From Isochrysis galbana (lineage: Eukaryota > Haptophyta > Isochrysidales > Isochrysidaceae), in assembly GCA_018136815.1 (NCBI GenBank), contig CM030940.1, forward strand, positions 616,443 through 680,442: a DNA stretch of 64,000 bases, given 5' to 3'. This document shows positions 1 to 9,800 of the stretch, one piece after another; positions within the stretch are counted from its first letter, which is position 1; every line of letters starts with the position of its first letter. Both the position numbers and the translations under genes were made by a program. The notes under the pieces are model-generated. The model ran no database searches. It worked only from the letters and a program-made list of their open reading frames with translations, and was not told the DNA's origin.

Positions 1-719
1 CTTCCTCCATAGCCTCACGGATCGCAGCCTGATGCGTGGTGGGACGAGCGGTTGCGTCAGCGGATTGGTCATAGTAGTAGAGGTTTCCCTCAAGCTCTTC
101 CTCGCCACGTCATAACTCACGTCTCGGTCTCGCGACCAAGATGTACGCGTTTGTGCGCGCCAACCTTGCCTGTTGTAACTAGCATCAGAAGGGCCCTCGC
201 TGCGTTGGGGTGCACAGATGTAGGATAACCCACCTCGGCTGCGGTCTCTCCTGGCTCAATGCCTCCCCCTGGGAAGACGAACGAGTCCGAAAAGTTTCTC
301 GAGCGAACTAGTAGAACATCGAGCTTGCCTCCAGGCTCGCAGCGCACCGGCACCTGCACACACAAGAAAAGCCATCTACTGTCAAGAGCCGTGTGCGCCA
401 AGCACCAAGCCTCGTGATTAAACGGCACCCGAGGCTGGGCAGGCCGTTCATTTCGCAGTGCGTCTTCCGTCTCTCTCTGGAGTACTCCAGCTGCGGCACT
501 CGAGCAGCAAGCCACCCGCTCAGGCTCTGCCTGCGGAGTGGGTTGTCTCACCATGCCGGCCCTCGCCCTCGGGTAGACTCTCTCCGTCGTACCGCCCTTC
601 TTGCTGCACGAGTGGTCGGCGTGGCGCGAGGCTGCGCTGTAGAGCAAGAAGAGCATCGCGCCCAGCAGCAGCGCTCCGCCCAGAGCGAGAGCGACGTCTG
701 GAACGGCCCATCGCCCCAT
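1..719 (-). CDS. Nudix hydrolase with N-terminal membrane anchor (partial, two exons seen)
   Basis: Nudix enzymes hydrolyse nucleoside or inositol diphosphate-linked substrates; the substrate here is unknown. Exon 1 runs from an ATG at 719 down to 234 (162 codons). It starts with a hydrophobic segment (about residues 8-27, VALALGGALLLGAMLFLLY), probably a signal anchor. It ends in the first half of the Nudix box, FPGGGIEPGETAAE. A GT at 233-232 and an AG at 30-29 bound a 205-bp intron. The next exon (28 to 1) begins AAIREAMEE. Joined, these give the exact spacing G-x5-E-x7-RE-x2-EE of the Nudix box, which is strong support for the splice. The gene continues past the left edge, so its C-terminus is unseen. 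The start codon is the first ATG that keeps the hydrophobic segment; an upstream exon is possible. Confidence 0.8.
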
Positions 720-875
720 CAGCGGACCGTGCTGCGCCGCCACCCTTCCCCCCCGCCCCCCCCCCAACCCCTCCCTCGTGCGCTCCCGGGGCCCAAGAAG
801 GCCCTGGCAGCTCCCTCCCTCCCCTCTCCTCCCCCCCCCCCTCTCTCCCTTGCTCTCTCTCTCTCTCTCTCTCCC
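720..875. repeat. pyrimidine-rich low-complexity DNA upstream of the Nudix gene
   Basis: On the + strand this is C/T-rich and ends in a CT dinucleotide run at the scaffold gap. It lies 5' of the minus-strand Nudix start, so it may be its promoter region. No specific element is visible. Confidence 0.5.
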
Positions 876-975
876 NNNNNNNNNNNNNNNNNNNNNNNNN
901 NNNNNNNNNNNNNNNNNNNNNNNNNNNNNNNNNNNNNNNNNNNNNNNNNNNNNNNNNNNNNNNNNNNNNNNNNNN
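876..975. other. assembly gap of exactly 100 N
   Basis: One hundred Ns, a conventional length for a gap of unknown size. The left side ends in a CT repeat. The right side starts inside the 5' LTR of the chromovirus. The element's 5' boundary and about 1.16 kb of its LTR are therefore hidden here. Confidence 0.99.
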
Positions 976-1210
976 TCAAGCACGCGCCTGAGCCACCCCC
1001 AGTCGCCTGCCACCACCTCCCACAAGCCTCCTTCCGCACTTCCGCGCCCACCGTGCTCCGTGCGTGCGTCGTGCGTCGTGCGTCGATCACCATGCCCGTA
1101 GTCACCCCGAGGAAAGCTCCATGAGCTCCCCACAAGAACCGCGTTCCGCGCTAGCTGCCGGCGCGCCCTCGCAGGCAATCTCCAAGAGTGAGATCAGCCT
1201 TGCTCTGACA
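976..1210 (+). repeat. 5' LTR, 3'-terminal 235 bp
   Basis: Nearly identical to the last 236 bp of the 3' LTR; the only difference I see is CCCC against CCCCC before GAGGAAAGC. It ends CTGACA at 1210, and the sequence after that no longer matches, which fixes the inner LTR border. Confidence 0.92.
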
Positions 1211-1743
1211 AGCACAAAATCTTCGCTCGCGCCTTCGGCTCCGGTCGCCATGTCGAGTTCTCCCTTGAGAAATCTTCATTGTCCCCGCGTCATGAGCCCG
1301 TCTCTTCTTTTCGGTTCTCGAATCGTACGGGTCGAAGTCCCGGGGAAGAGAGCCTCGTGGGTCCCCTCCCTTCTTCAAAAGAGAGTCTTTCCGAGCCAGT
1401 TCTCCCCTCCTCTCGCCTCTCCGCGCCGACGGTCGAAGTTCCGCCGCCTCCGCGGGCCTCTACTCACACCCCGTCAACTGGAGCTGGAATGGGTCCTCTC
1501 GCCTCGTCCGTTGCTCCACCGGCGGCCTTTCCTCTCCTTTCTTTTGCTGATCCTTTGCCAAGTTCCTTCCTCTCTCAATCCCTCTGTGGTTGGTGCTGAA
1601 GATGATGTGGGTTCCGTCCGGTCCCTCCCTCCTTTCGAGCCCCCACCATATGAAGAGTTTGTTCCACCCCGTCGTCGACGTACTCGTACCCCAAACGTAA
1701 CTTCGTTCCACCTCCGACCGCCACCGTCGGCGCCGCCCAAATC
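1211..1743 (+). other. chromovirus leader and possible gag N-terminal coding
   Basis: Between the 5' LTR and the first good gag frame. Two frames carry Pro/Ser-rich peptide here: one about 1279-1599, the other about 1600-1760 with a PPPYEEF stretch and an Arg-rich patch. The second ends just after the ATG at 1744 in a different frame. This may be a Pro-rich Gag N-terminus broken by small indels, or leader RNA. I cannot decide between them. Confidence 0.4.
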
Positions 1744-3854
1744 ATGGACCAACAAGTCCAGATGAGGCTCTCCGCGGCGCTGTCGACCGCCTCGAGTCCT
1801 CTACCCTCCAAGCCGCCCAACGCCACGAAGAATTTCACGGGAGGTGGGGTCTACCTTCAACACGATACTCAACATTCTACACAGGGCCAAGCGGGCACTA
1901 CGACTTCGTCTCGAGTCGAAACTCGCCACCGCTTGTGGAAGAAGGAGACAACTCCATTGGTGCCCCTCCGGCCTCGGTTAAGTTCCCTTCTCAACCTTTG
2001 CCCGCCGCGCCGTTCTCCGTTCCGCCGAATTCGATTTCCGATCCCGACCCAATACGCCTGTTCCTGTCCCGTCGCCAAGCCTGTTTCTGATCCCCAACCT
2101 CCACCCACCGTCGCGGGCCTCCGCTCGCTTCCAAATCCGGCGGCTCGGCGCCATCCCGTCGATCCAAGCCTCGCCGGTGATGCTTCTGAGCGAGAGGTCA
2201 TCCTAGCCTCGTGGGGCCAACTGTTTGAGGATGCCGCCTACGAGGTAGCCTCTCTCTACAGGAAGTCCGACGATTTCGAGCTCATCCACGTCATTCTCAA
2301 CGGCGGCCTCTCTCGAGCCGGCAATGTTTGGCACTACCGGCGTGTTTTTCGAGAAGGAGCACGTGACCAAGTGGGCTCGGAGCCGCTTCTTCCTCGACCG
2401 CACCCTCCATCACCAAGTCCGAATGGCAAAGAGCTTTCCGAGATCAAGTTCCCGAAGGGCCTGGCCTCGGACAACGTCCAGACAGCGGCCACCTCCTGGA
2501 ATGATTTTCGTCTGTCCTTCATCAAGCCGCTCGAGCGCGCCCTCTCGCTCGGCTGCGACCACCGTGAAATCTTTACATCCTTGCTAGCGGCCGCCAACTT
2601 GTGCACCACCGGCAACCAAAGGATCTACGCCTTCCTCCTCGATCTCGCCGAAGACCCGGTCCTCTCTCTCAACCCCGCGCTGGCCTGCGACGTGCTTCTC
2701 CGCAAGTGCGACGCCACCTTCGCGGCCAACGTGCCCGGCTTCGCCAAAGACTCCGCCTCCATGGAGTGGGACAGGCTCGTAGCCGTGAAGCCGGCTCCGA
2801 TCTCTTAGAGTTATCCAAGAATTTGGTGCGCGCGTACGTCCGCAAGATGGGTGACGCGAAGGTGGATGCCACGACGGTCTGGGACCACCCAAACATGTCG
2901 CACGATATCAATCAACGATTCGAGTCCATCATCCGGAACGACAAGGTCGACGCGGCTCGCGGCGTGGATAACGCGACCAAGTTCGGCGAGTGTCTTGCAA
3001 AGACTCGCTTCCGCGTCGAGAACCACGAGCTCCCTCGTTCGGCCCTTTCGTGCGTCAACCTCTGCCAGCGCTACCTGAGCCCGTACGAACAAGCCCGCGC
3101 TGGCCAACAACAAGCGTCGGTCACCACGGTCGCCGCCGTGACGCCGCCGGCGACTACTTCCAAGCCCACCAAGACCGCCAAGGTTGCTAAGGCTGCCTCT
3201 AATCCCGTGGACACTACGGCTTCGATGGTCGCCGCCGTCCAAGCGGCGGTGGCCGAGGCATTAAAATCGCAAAACAACAACTCGAACCGCAAGACGACTG
3301 GCGCTGACAATCGTCGGGCTCCTCCTCCACCTACGAATTACTCCGCATCGTCTCCGCTACCGGACGCACTTCTTGACCGTCCCCTCGGCAAAAGCACGTC
3401 TTCTCGTCGCCAATGTGAGCCCCCTCCGAACGGCCTTGGGCTTCCGGCCGATTCGGGCCTCTCGGAATGGGATCTAGGTAGCTGGTCTCGAGCGCGAGCC
3501 CGCTTCTGGCAAATTTCTCGTTACGCGGGTCACCCGGCCCTTCGCGCTGCGCTCACGCGCTGCCGCCCCTCCGATGCCACCATGACCGCGCCGCGTCTCG
3601 ACGACTTAGACCGCGACGTCAAGGAGTGGACCGACGCCAACGGCTGCGCGTACTGCGCCTTTCGTCCCCGGGCTCCATCTGGTACGCCCGAGGCAGACCT
3701 GTGGAAGTATGGCACGGGCGACGGAGCTCATAACCCCGTCGTTTGCCAACCGTACATTCGTTTTCTCTGCGAAGGCGGCAGTGGCGAGTGTGGTAACGAC
3801 CCAGAAGTCCACCGCCGCCTCCGCACGATGGTTGTTCTCCGTCCGGCCCAGTAG
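1744..3854 (+). CDS. gag: Gag polyprotein, frame-disrupted
   Basis: Gag would form the intracellular particle of the element. The first open frame (1744-2808) holds an alpha-helical capsid-like part, for example WGQLFEDAAYEVASLYRKSD and SWNDFRLSFIKPLERALSLG. About 2340-2430 a different frame (VFFEKEHVTKWARSRFFLDR) reads more like Gag. Near 2785 coding moves by -1 into the frame that continues to a TAG at 3852-3854. The C-terminal part has an Ala/Thr/Lys linker, then WDLGSW and a GCAYCAFRP motif with further Cys residues, probably a zinc-binding module instead of a classic CCHC knuckle. At least three shifts are needed for one Gag. They could be indel errors, mutations or, for the last, programmed frameshifting. 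Confidence 0.7.
3852..3854 (+). other. in-frame UAG between gag and pol (candidate readthrough site)
   Basis: The gag C-terminal frame and the pol frame are the same (positions divisible by 3). I translated 3855-4425 codon by codon and found no stop, so this TAG is the only stop between 2601 and 12053. The context is CAG TAG GTC, followed by GC-rich sequence. Suppressed UAG is the Gag-Pol strategy of gammaretroviruses. A plain nonsense mutation is the alternative. Confidence 0.6.
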
Positions 3855-6800
3855 GTCGCCGGCGGGGCCCACGTCCGCGCTGTTACCCCGCTACCAGTCC
3901 AGGGTAGTGGGCCTGAACGCCACCCACCAAAAGATCGTATTACACTACGGCCGAGTACTTCTACGGCCCCCAACCGGTACCCCAAGATTCCCCAAGTTCC
4001 AGACAAGCCCTGCCACCTCCATCCCCCTCTTTCTCCTGCCTCCTCGCCGATTGCCCCTATTTCTCCCAATGCCGATAATTCCATCCTGATTCTCGATATC
4101 ACGCACGAGTCCTCAAAACCAAGTCAACCGTCACCGCCTCTCTATCAACTCAAGCCGCTCAACCGCTATCCCACGCCACTCCCCAAGCATCAACAGTCCA
4201 AGACCTCACGGTCTGCGAAAATCCAGCCGCCGCAGGCCCAATCCAACCTTCAATCTCTCAAATCAAATTTCGCATGTCCGAGCCACAAAACGTCTCCCGA
4301 GTACGAGTACGAGTCCAAGTCACGTTCAGAATTACCCTCTTCGTCCTACGCCACCGCGAGCCCATCTACGAGTCTGAGCCCAGTCCAGTCATCACCGGTA
4401 TCACCAGTCTCCATCGCAACGACGATGGAGGCGCAGTTCTCCGGTTCCTCCCCACTTTCTTTCGAGTTCGAGTCCAAGCCTGTTTTGAGCAAACCCCGTT
4501 CTGAGCCATCCGAGTCCGAGTCCGAGTCCGAGTTTACAACGTCACCGAGTCCTACCACGCGGTCGACCGCAGGATTAACGGAGCTCCAGCCACCCACTGA
4601 GCCTCTGACGACCACTCCTTCCGCGGGAGTGTTCACCTTCGGTCCTCCGCGCCCCGAGTCTGAGTCATTTGGAAACTCCGGTCACGTCCAGAATTCCAAC
4701 CATACCCGAGCCCCGTTTCACGAGCCACCGCGTATCGAGTCCAAACACAAGCTGACGCCGAAGCCCTCGACGACAGCCACTGTGTCCTTGTCCAAGCCAC
4801 CGTTTCGAGTCTCGCCGCAGCCGGCCTGCCACTCCAGCAAGCTGCACGCCGCCGAGCCGATCCCTTCCGTTTCCGTTCCGAGTCCGAGTCCAATTGCACA
4901 AGACAGTGCATCCCGAGCCCGCGTAATCAAGCCCGTCACCGAGTCCGAGATTACGGCCGCACCGAGCCAACCGGTGCTGGCCACCGTGCCCCTATTGTCA
5001 TCACAAGCGTCCGCTTCGTCCTCATCGACGGTTGCGACGCCAGGGGGCTTCACCTTTGGGCCGGCCCCGTCCGTTCCCATTTCGAAAATTAGCCCTGTTT
5101 TTGGCGTCCAGCACGCTAGGAACGACGAGTCCGAGTCCGAGCACAAATCAACGTCACCGCGGAGTCCGCGGTCGACCACCGGCGTTCCCACGCCATCCCA
5201 TCAGTCAAGAGCCATGGAGGAGCTGGCACAGCCGTCTCCTAGCCTCTCTCAAGTCGCCGAGTCTTCCGAATTCGAGTCTGAATCCGCCGTAATTTTAGCG
5301 GTCCATGCACCCGCTAGCCCGAGCCAAGTCCTCCGAAGAATGCTTCGCATTGCAGAACCTCTTCGGCCACCACCCACACCAGCCGCTGCCGCAGAGCCAC
5401 CACCCTGGCCTCAGCCTTCCCCGCAGCCGGCTTCTTCGACAGCCACGTCCCTTCTTTCGCCGGCGCCGACCCCGCCGACGACAGATTGCAACGAAGTCTA
5501 TGCCTGGCCCGATTCCTCTCCCGACGTGACCATGGAGAGTGACCACAACTCCCTTGCACGTCGAGGAACGGCCGCCTCCCAAACCGAGCTTCTACGCCCA
5601 TTGAGCCAGCCCAACCGAGTCTCTAAGCCATGTCCTTCATGTCTCTCACCGGTGGTCTCGCGGCCGCGGCGTCCGTCGCCGCAATCCGACACCCCACTTC
5701 TCCGAGTTTCTTCGTCAATCCCGTCCTCCGAGCCTGTCTCCACGTCGTCGATATCCGAGTCTACTTCCATTCGTCCTACGTCGCCGCGGCCACCGGTCGC
5801 AGCCTCCAAGCACTGCCTGCCTCTCGATACCACTGCCACCGCCATCATGCGCGTGGCAGCGATCAATGCGTCCGCGATCCAGTCCTTCGATTCCTCTCGA
5901 AACAACTCCGATGTCGGCACCCGCGATGATACCCCGTCACCCGCTCTCCACGCTCTCGCCTCTCTTCGTGCACGAGCGAGCGGCTCTGCGGTGGTATTAC
6001 CTCGGCACCTCACGGAGGCAGCCCAAGAGCTCCGCCGGCCGCGCAGTGGCACCTTAGCCTCGCCTGCCGCCGCGCTACCCAAGCACTTCGATGAGCTTTG
6101 CGCTGAGCTCACGAAGACGAGTCAACAAGTCCAAGACGGGCTGACTTCTGGCTGTCACGCCCCACGAGTTCTCGTCGTTGGTGAGACTAGCGGCGTCGTC
6201 TCCTCCATGTTCCTACTCGCCGGAGCTGATGTAGCTACGTGCGATTTATATCCTTCCGAGATTGACTACGTGCCCCACTTCCAAGGCGACGCGCTTCATG
6301 TCCAAAACCTAGGTTGGGACCTAGTCATCGCCCACCCGCCCTGCACGTACCTCTCCGCCGTCAGCAGCCAATGGCTTTCCCAAGAACCCGGACGTCGTGC
6401 CGCTCTTGAGTCGGCCGCCCGCGTCTTCAAGTCAATGGCCTCCGCCACTGCTCCGTTTGTAGCGGTTGAGAACCCTCGGATGCATGCGGAAGCTCGCCGT
6501 TTAGTCGGGGGGTTGACCCCGACCCAATTCGTCCAACCCTGGGAGCACGGCACTGGACACCAGAAAGCCACCGGGTTGTACCTCACCAAAGGGCTGCCGC
6601 CTCTCCAGCCAACCTGCGTCGTGGATGGCCGTGAGTCGGCCATGGCTAACCTCTCTCCTTCACCGCACCGTGGCGCTCTTCGCAGCCGCACCTACGTCGG
6701 TGTAGCTGGAGCGATGGCGACCCATTGGATGCCTGTTCTTCTTCGACATTTGAGCCAACAGGGAGACCAGCCATCGACGAAGAAACTGTCCGCGTTGGAG

Positions 6801-9800
6801 CTACTCGCTTGCGCGCGGCGCAGCCTATCGGACCGGCCTTCCCTTAGCTCGACTGAGGCTACCGCATACGAGCCGTGGTCGGCTCTTCATCATTATGAGA
6901 GGGGGAGGGAATCTAGTGAAGTTTCTTCCGACCCCGTTGTTTCCCGTCCAGCTACTCCCGAGTCAGACAACCACGAAGACCAAAAAGAAACCCACGATGA
7001 CCACGACAACGACACGCCACTCTACGCCTCCGAGTCTACTCTCCACGACCCATTCTCTCCATGGACCGCCCCGCCTCCGGCACGCGCGAGCTCGCCGCGT
7101 CCGACGACGCCGACGACTCTCCGGAAGCGGCGCCAACAATGGCAATCATTCGGAGTGAACGGGGACCAGAAATGGTCCAACGTCACGCTCGAAACCGCTG
7201 ACGAAATAAGAGCGCAAGCTCTAGCCGGACGAGGCGCCGACGAGGAATCCGACCTCGCCGCTGCCGTCCGAGCGCCGATCGAGTTCGTGGAAGCCAAAGG
7301 CATCCGCGCCGAAGAGCTAGCCTCATTAGTTCGAAGACCCAAGACAGAAGCCCAAGCTCGTCTCGAGAAAGACTGGGAAAAGATGTCCGACCACCCGAGG
7401 CACCCCACCGACAAGAGAGGCCTGGGATACACTAGTCCCAAGCTATCACCCTGCACCGCTACCAACGAGGACGACGCCTCTAGACCCTCTGCCACGATAG
7501 CGGCAGTCGGATTACCCGAAGAGACGACGATCACCATGACGACGAATTCACCCGAGCAACCACGCTGTCGACCAACCCCGTCCCCGTCCGACACCATCGC
7601 ACACGTGACCGCGCACCGACCGGATAGCGTCGTGGATACCCTACCATCTGCCTACCCAAGGCATTGCCTATATGTTCGAGACCTAGTGGTCTGCCGCTCC
7701 GGCGAGGCTACCGGCAAAGAAGGAGTTATCTTAGCCGACTCCGCTCTCACGGTCAACAGCACCCTCGCTGACACCGGAGCTGGCCCGTCGGTCGTGACCA
7801 CTTCCCTCTTGTCCAGCCTACCCAACGACGCATGCGTCGAGCGACTGCCGCAAGCCGTAGTGACACCGCTCCATGGCCCAGACGGCCTACCTCTTATCAC
7901 GCGAGGCAAGGCTCGGATCGTTTTCTCCGTCGGTGGATTTCTCTTTCGTCATACGTTCATGGTGATTGAAGGCAACCCGATGCTGCTGCTCGGGAACGAC
8001 TTCTTAGCCACGCACGCCGCTTCGATTCAGCTCGCCTCCGACAGCGCGGACGGCTCTATCACCCTCGGTGCTCCATCCACGGTGGCTCCTCTTGAGGTTA
8101 ATGGCAGTCCAAGCCCCGACGCTCCGCCGATCTTTCGCGTCTCGACGTCACCGATAGCGGTGGTCCCTGTCAGCATGACTTGTGCACAGGTCTGTCCGAC
8201 CTCCGCGAACCCAATCACGACTGACTTCTTCCGAGGGCCGCAGGCCACCAAAAACGACAACCAGCTAGTCACCGAGCCTCTCTTCAGCACGGCCGATGAG
8301 TTTGCCGCCAAAGCGCCGGCATCATGTGGCTCCGAGTACCTCCTATACACCCACGAACCTATCACGATCCCGGCCTATCATCGGGCAACGTTTCACGTCC
8401 GAATTCCGCTAGCTCTTCGAGAACACGAAGACTGCGCCATGCTCGTGGACCGACTCCCTACGCGTGAAACGATCGATAGCTCTCCTCTCGTCATTCCCCA
8501 AGTAGAGAGGTCGAACGCCGACCACACCATCGCGGTTACGGTGGTCAACACTGACCCCAAACCTCTACACCTTCCGTCGTTCCATCCTGTAGCTTCGCTA
8601 CAGGTTCGATTCAAAATTCACGCTGGAACATATCGCCGCGTCGGGGCCGTTAACTCGCCGGATGTGATTGAGTCGCTCGACGAGGACCAGCGTAAGCTCC
8701 TCGAGGCAGCCAAGATCGACCCCGAAGGCCGTCTCTCGATGCCCCAACGTGAACAAGTTCGTCGTCTACTGGCCCGACGTATCGCTGCTTTCGCAATTGA
8801 CCCGACCAACCCGAATCACACTCACGTGATGGAGGTAGAGCTACCGCTCAACCCCGGAGCCGAAGCTCACCGCCACGCACCGTCTAGAGTTGGACGAGAG
8901 GGTGAGAAGATCATAGAGGACGAAGTTTGCAAGATGGAGTCCGCGGGCATCATTAGGAAATCAAATTCGTCGTGGGCCTCTCGAGTCGTGCTAGTCACTA
9001 AGAAGGATGGCTCCGTACGTTTCTGCGTAGATTATCGCGACGTCAACTCCAAGCTTCGTCTAGAGGACAGCCCTCTTCCCCTCACGGTAGAAGCCATCGA
9101 CCGATTGTCGTCCGGCCAAGGCAACCTTGATTCTCTATTCCTTTGCACCCTGGACCTGGCATCTGGTTTCTGGGGTATACCGATCAAAGAGTCCGATAAA
9201 CATATCACCGCGTTCACTACTCATCGCGGCAAGTACGAGTTCAATTACTTGCCTTTTGGTGTTCAATCCGGTCCCTCGTATATGTGCCGCCTCATGGACG
9301 CCGTTCTCGGTGGGCTGGCATGGGAGATTTGTATGCCATACTTGGATGATGTCGGCGCCTGGTCGACAGGCGTAGGTGACTCGCTGCAGGCCAGGGAAGA
9401 GTCGTCATTCCAACAAATGTTACACCGTCTTGATCTTGTCTTGGAACGTCTCATCTGGGCGGGCCTCACTTGCAAGATGTCGAAATGCGTTTTCTTTGCC
9501 ACCTCGGCTGAATATCTCGGCCACGTTGTTTCGCGTGAAGGTCTTCGGATGGATCCCAAGAAAGTGGAAGCCGTCTCGAAAATCGACCCTACCCAAATCA
9601 ACTCTATCGAAGCCGTCCGTTCTTTCCTTGGACTGTGCTCGTACTACCGCCGTTTTATACGCCGTTTTGCGATCCGTGCAGCGCCGTTAACCGCTCTCAC
9701 GCGGAAAGGGTGCGATGTCCCGGTCGAGTCGCAAACAGAAGCCTGTCGCCAGGCTATCGAAGATCTCAAGCAAGCTATCTGTGAAGAACCCGTACTCGCA

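Noticed and set aside
393-1124. Open frames running through the 100-N gap
   Set aside because: Ns are read as unknown residues, so the frame is not evidence. The real coding here is the minus-strand Nudix exon ending at 719.
975-1210. The repeat at 976 and 13468 read as a duplicated host exon
   Set aside because: It lies at both ends of the chromovirus, ends in CTGACA and is preceded in the 3' copy by polypurine tract plus TGTTGT, so it is LTR.
6159-6780. An adenine-N6 methyltransferase reading of the pol domain
   Set aside because: The motif is PPC with a later ENP, not DPPY/NPPY, so a C5-type assignment fits better.
9301-9600. Frames on the opposite strand of pol and in +2/+3
   Set aside because: They overlap strongly conserved RT, RNase H and integrase motifs and have no similarity of their own.
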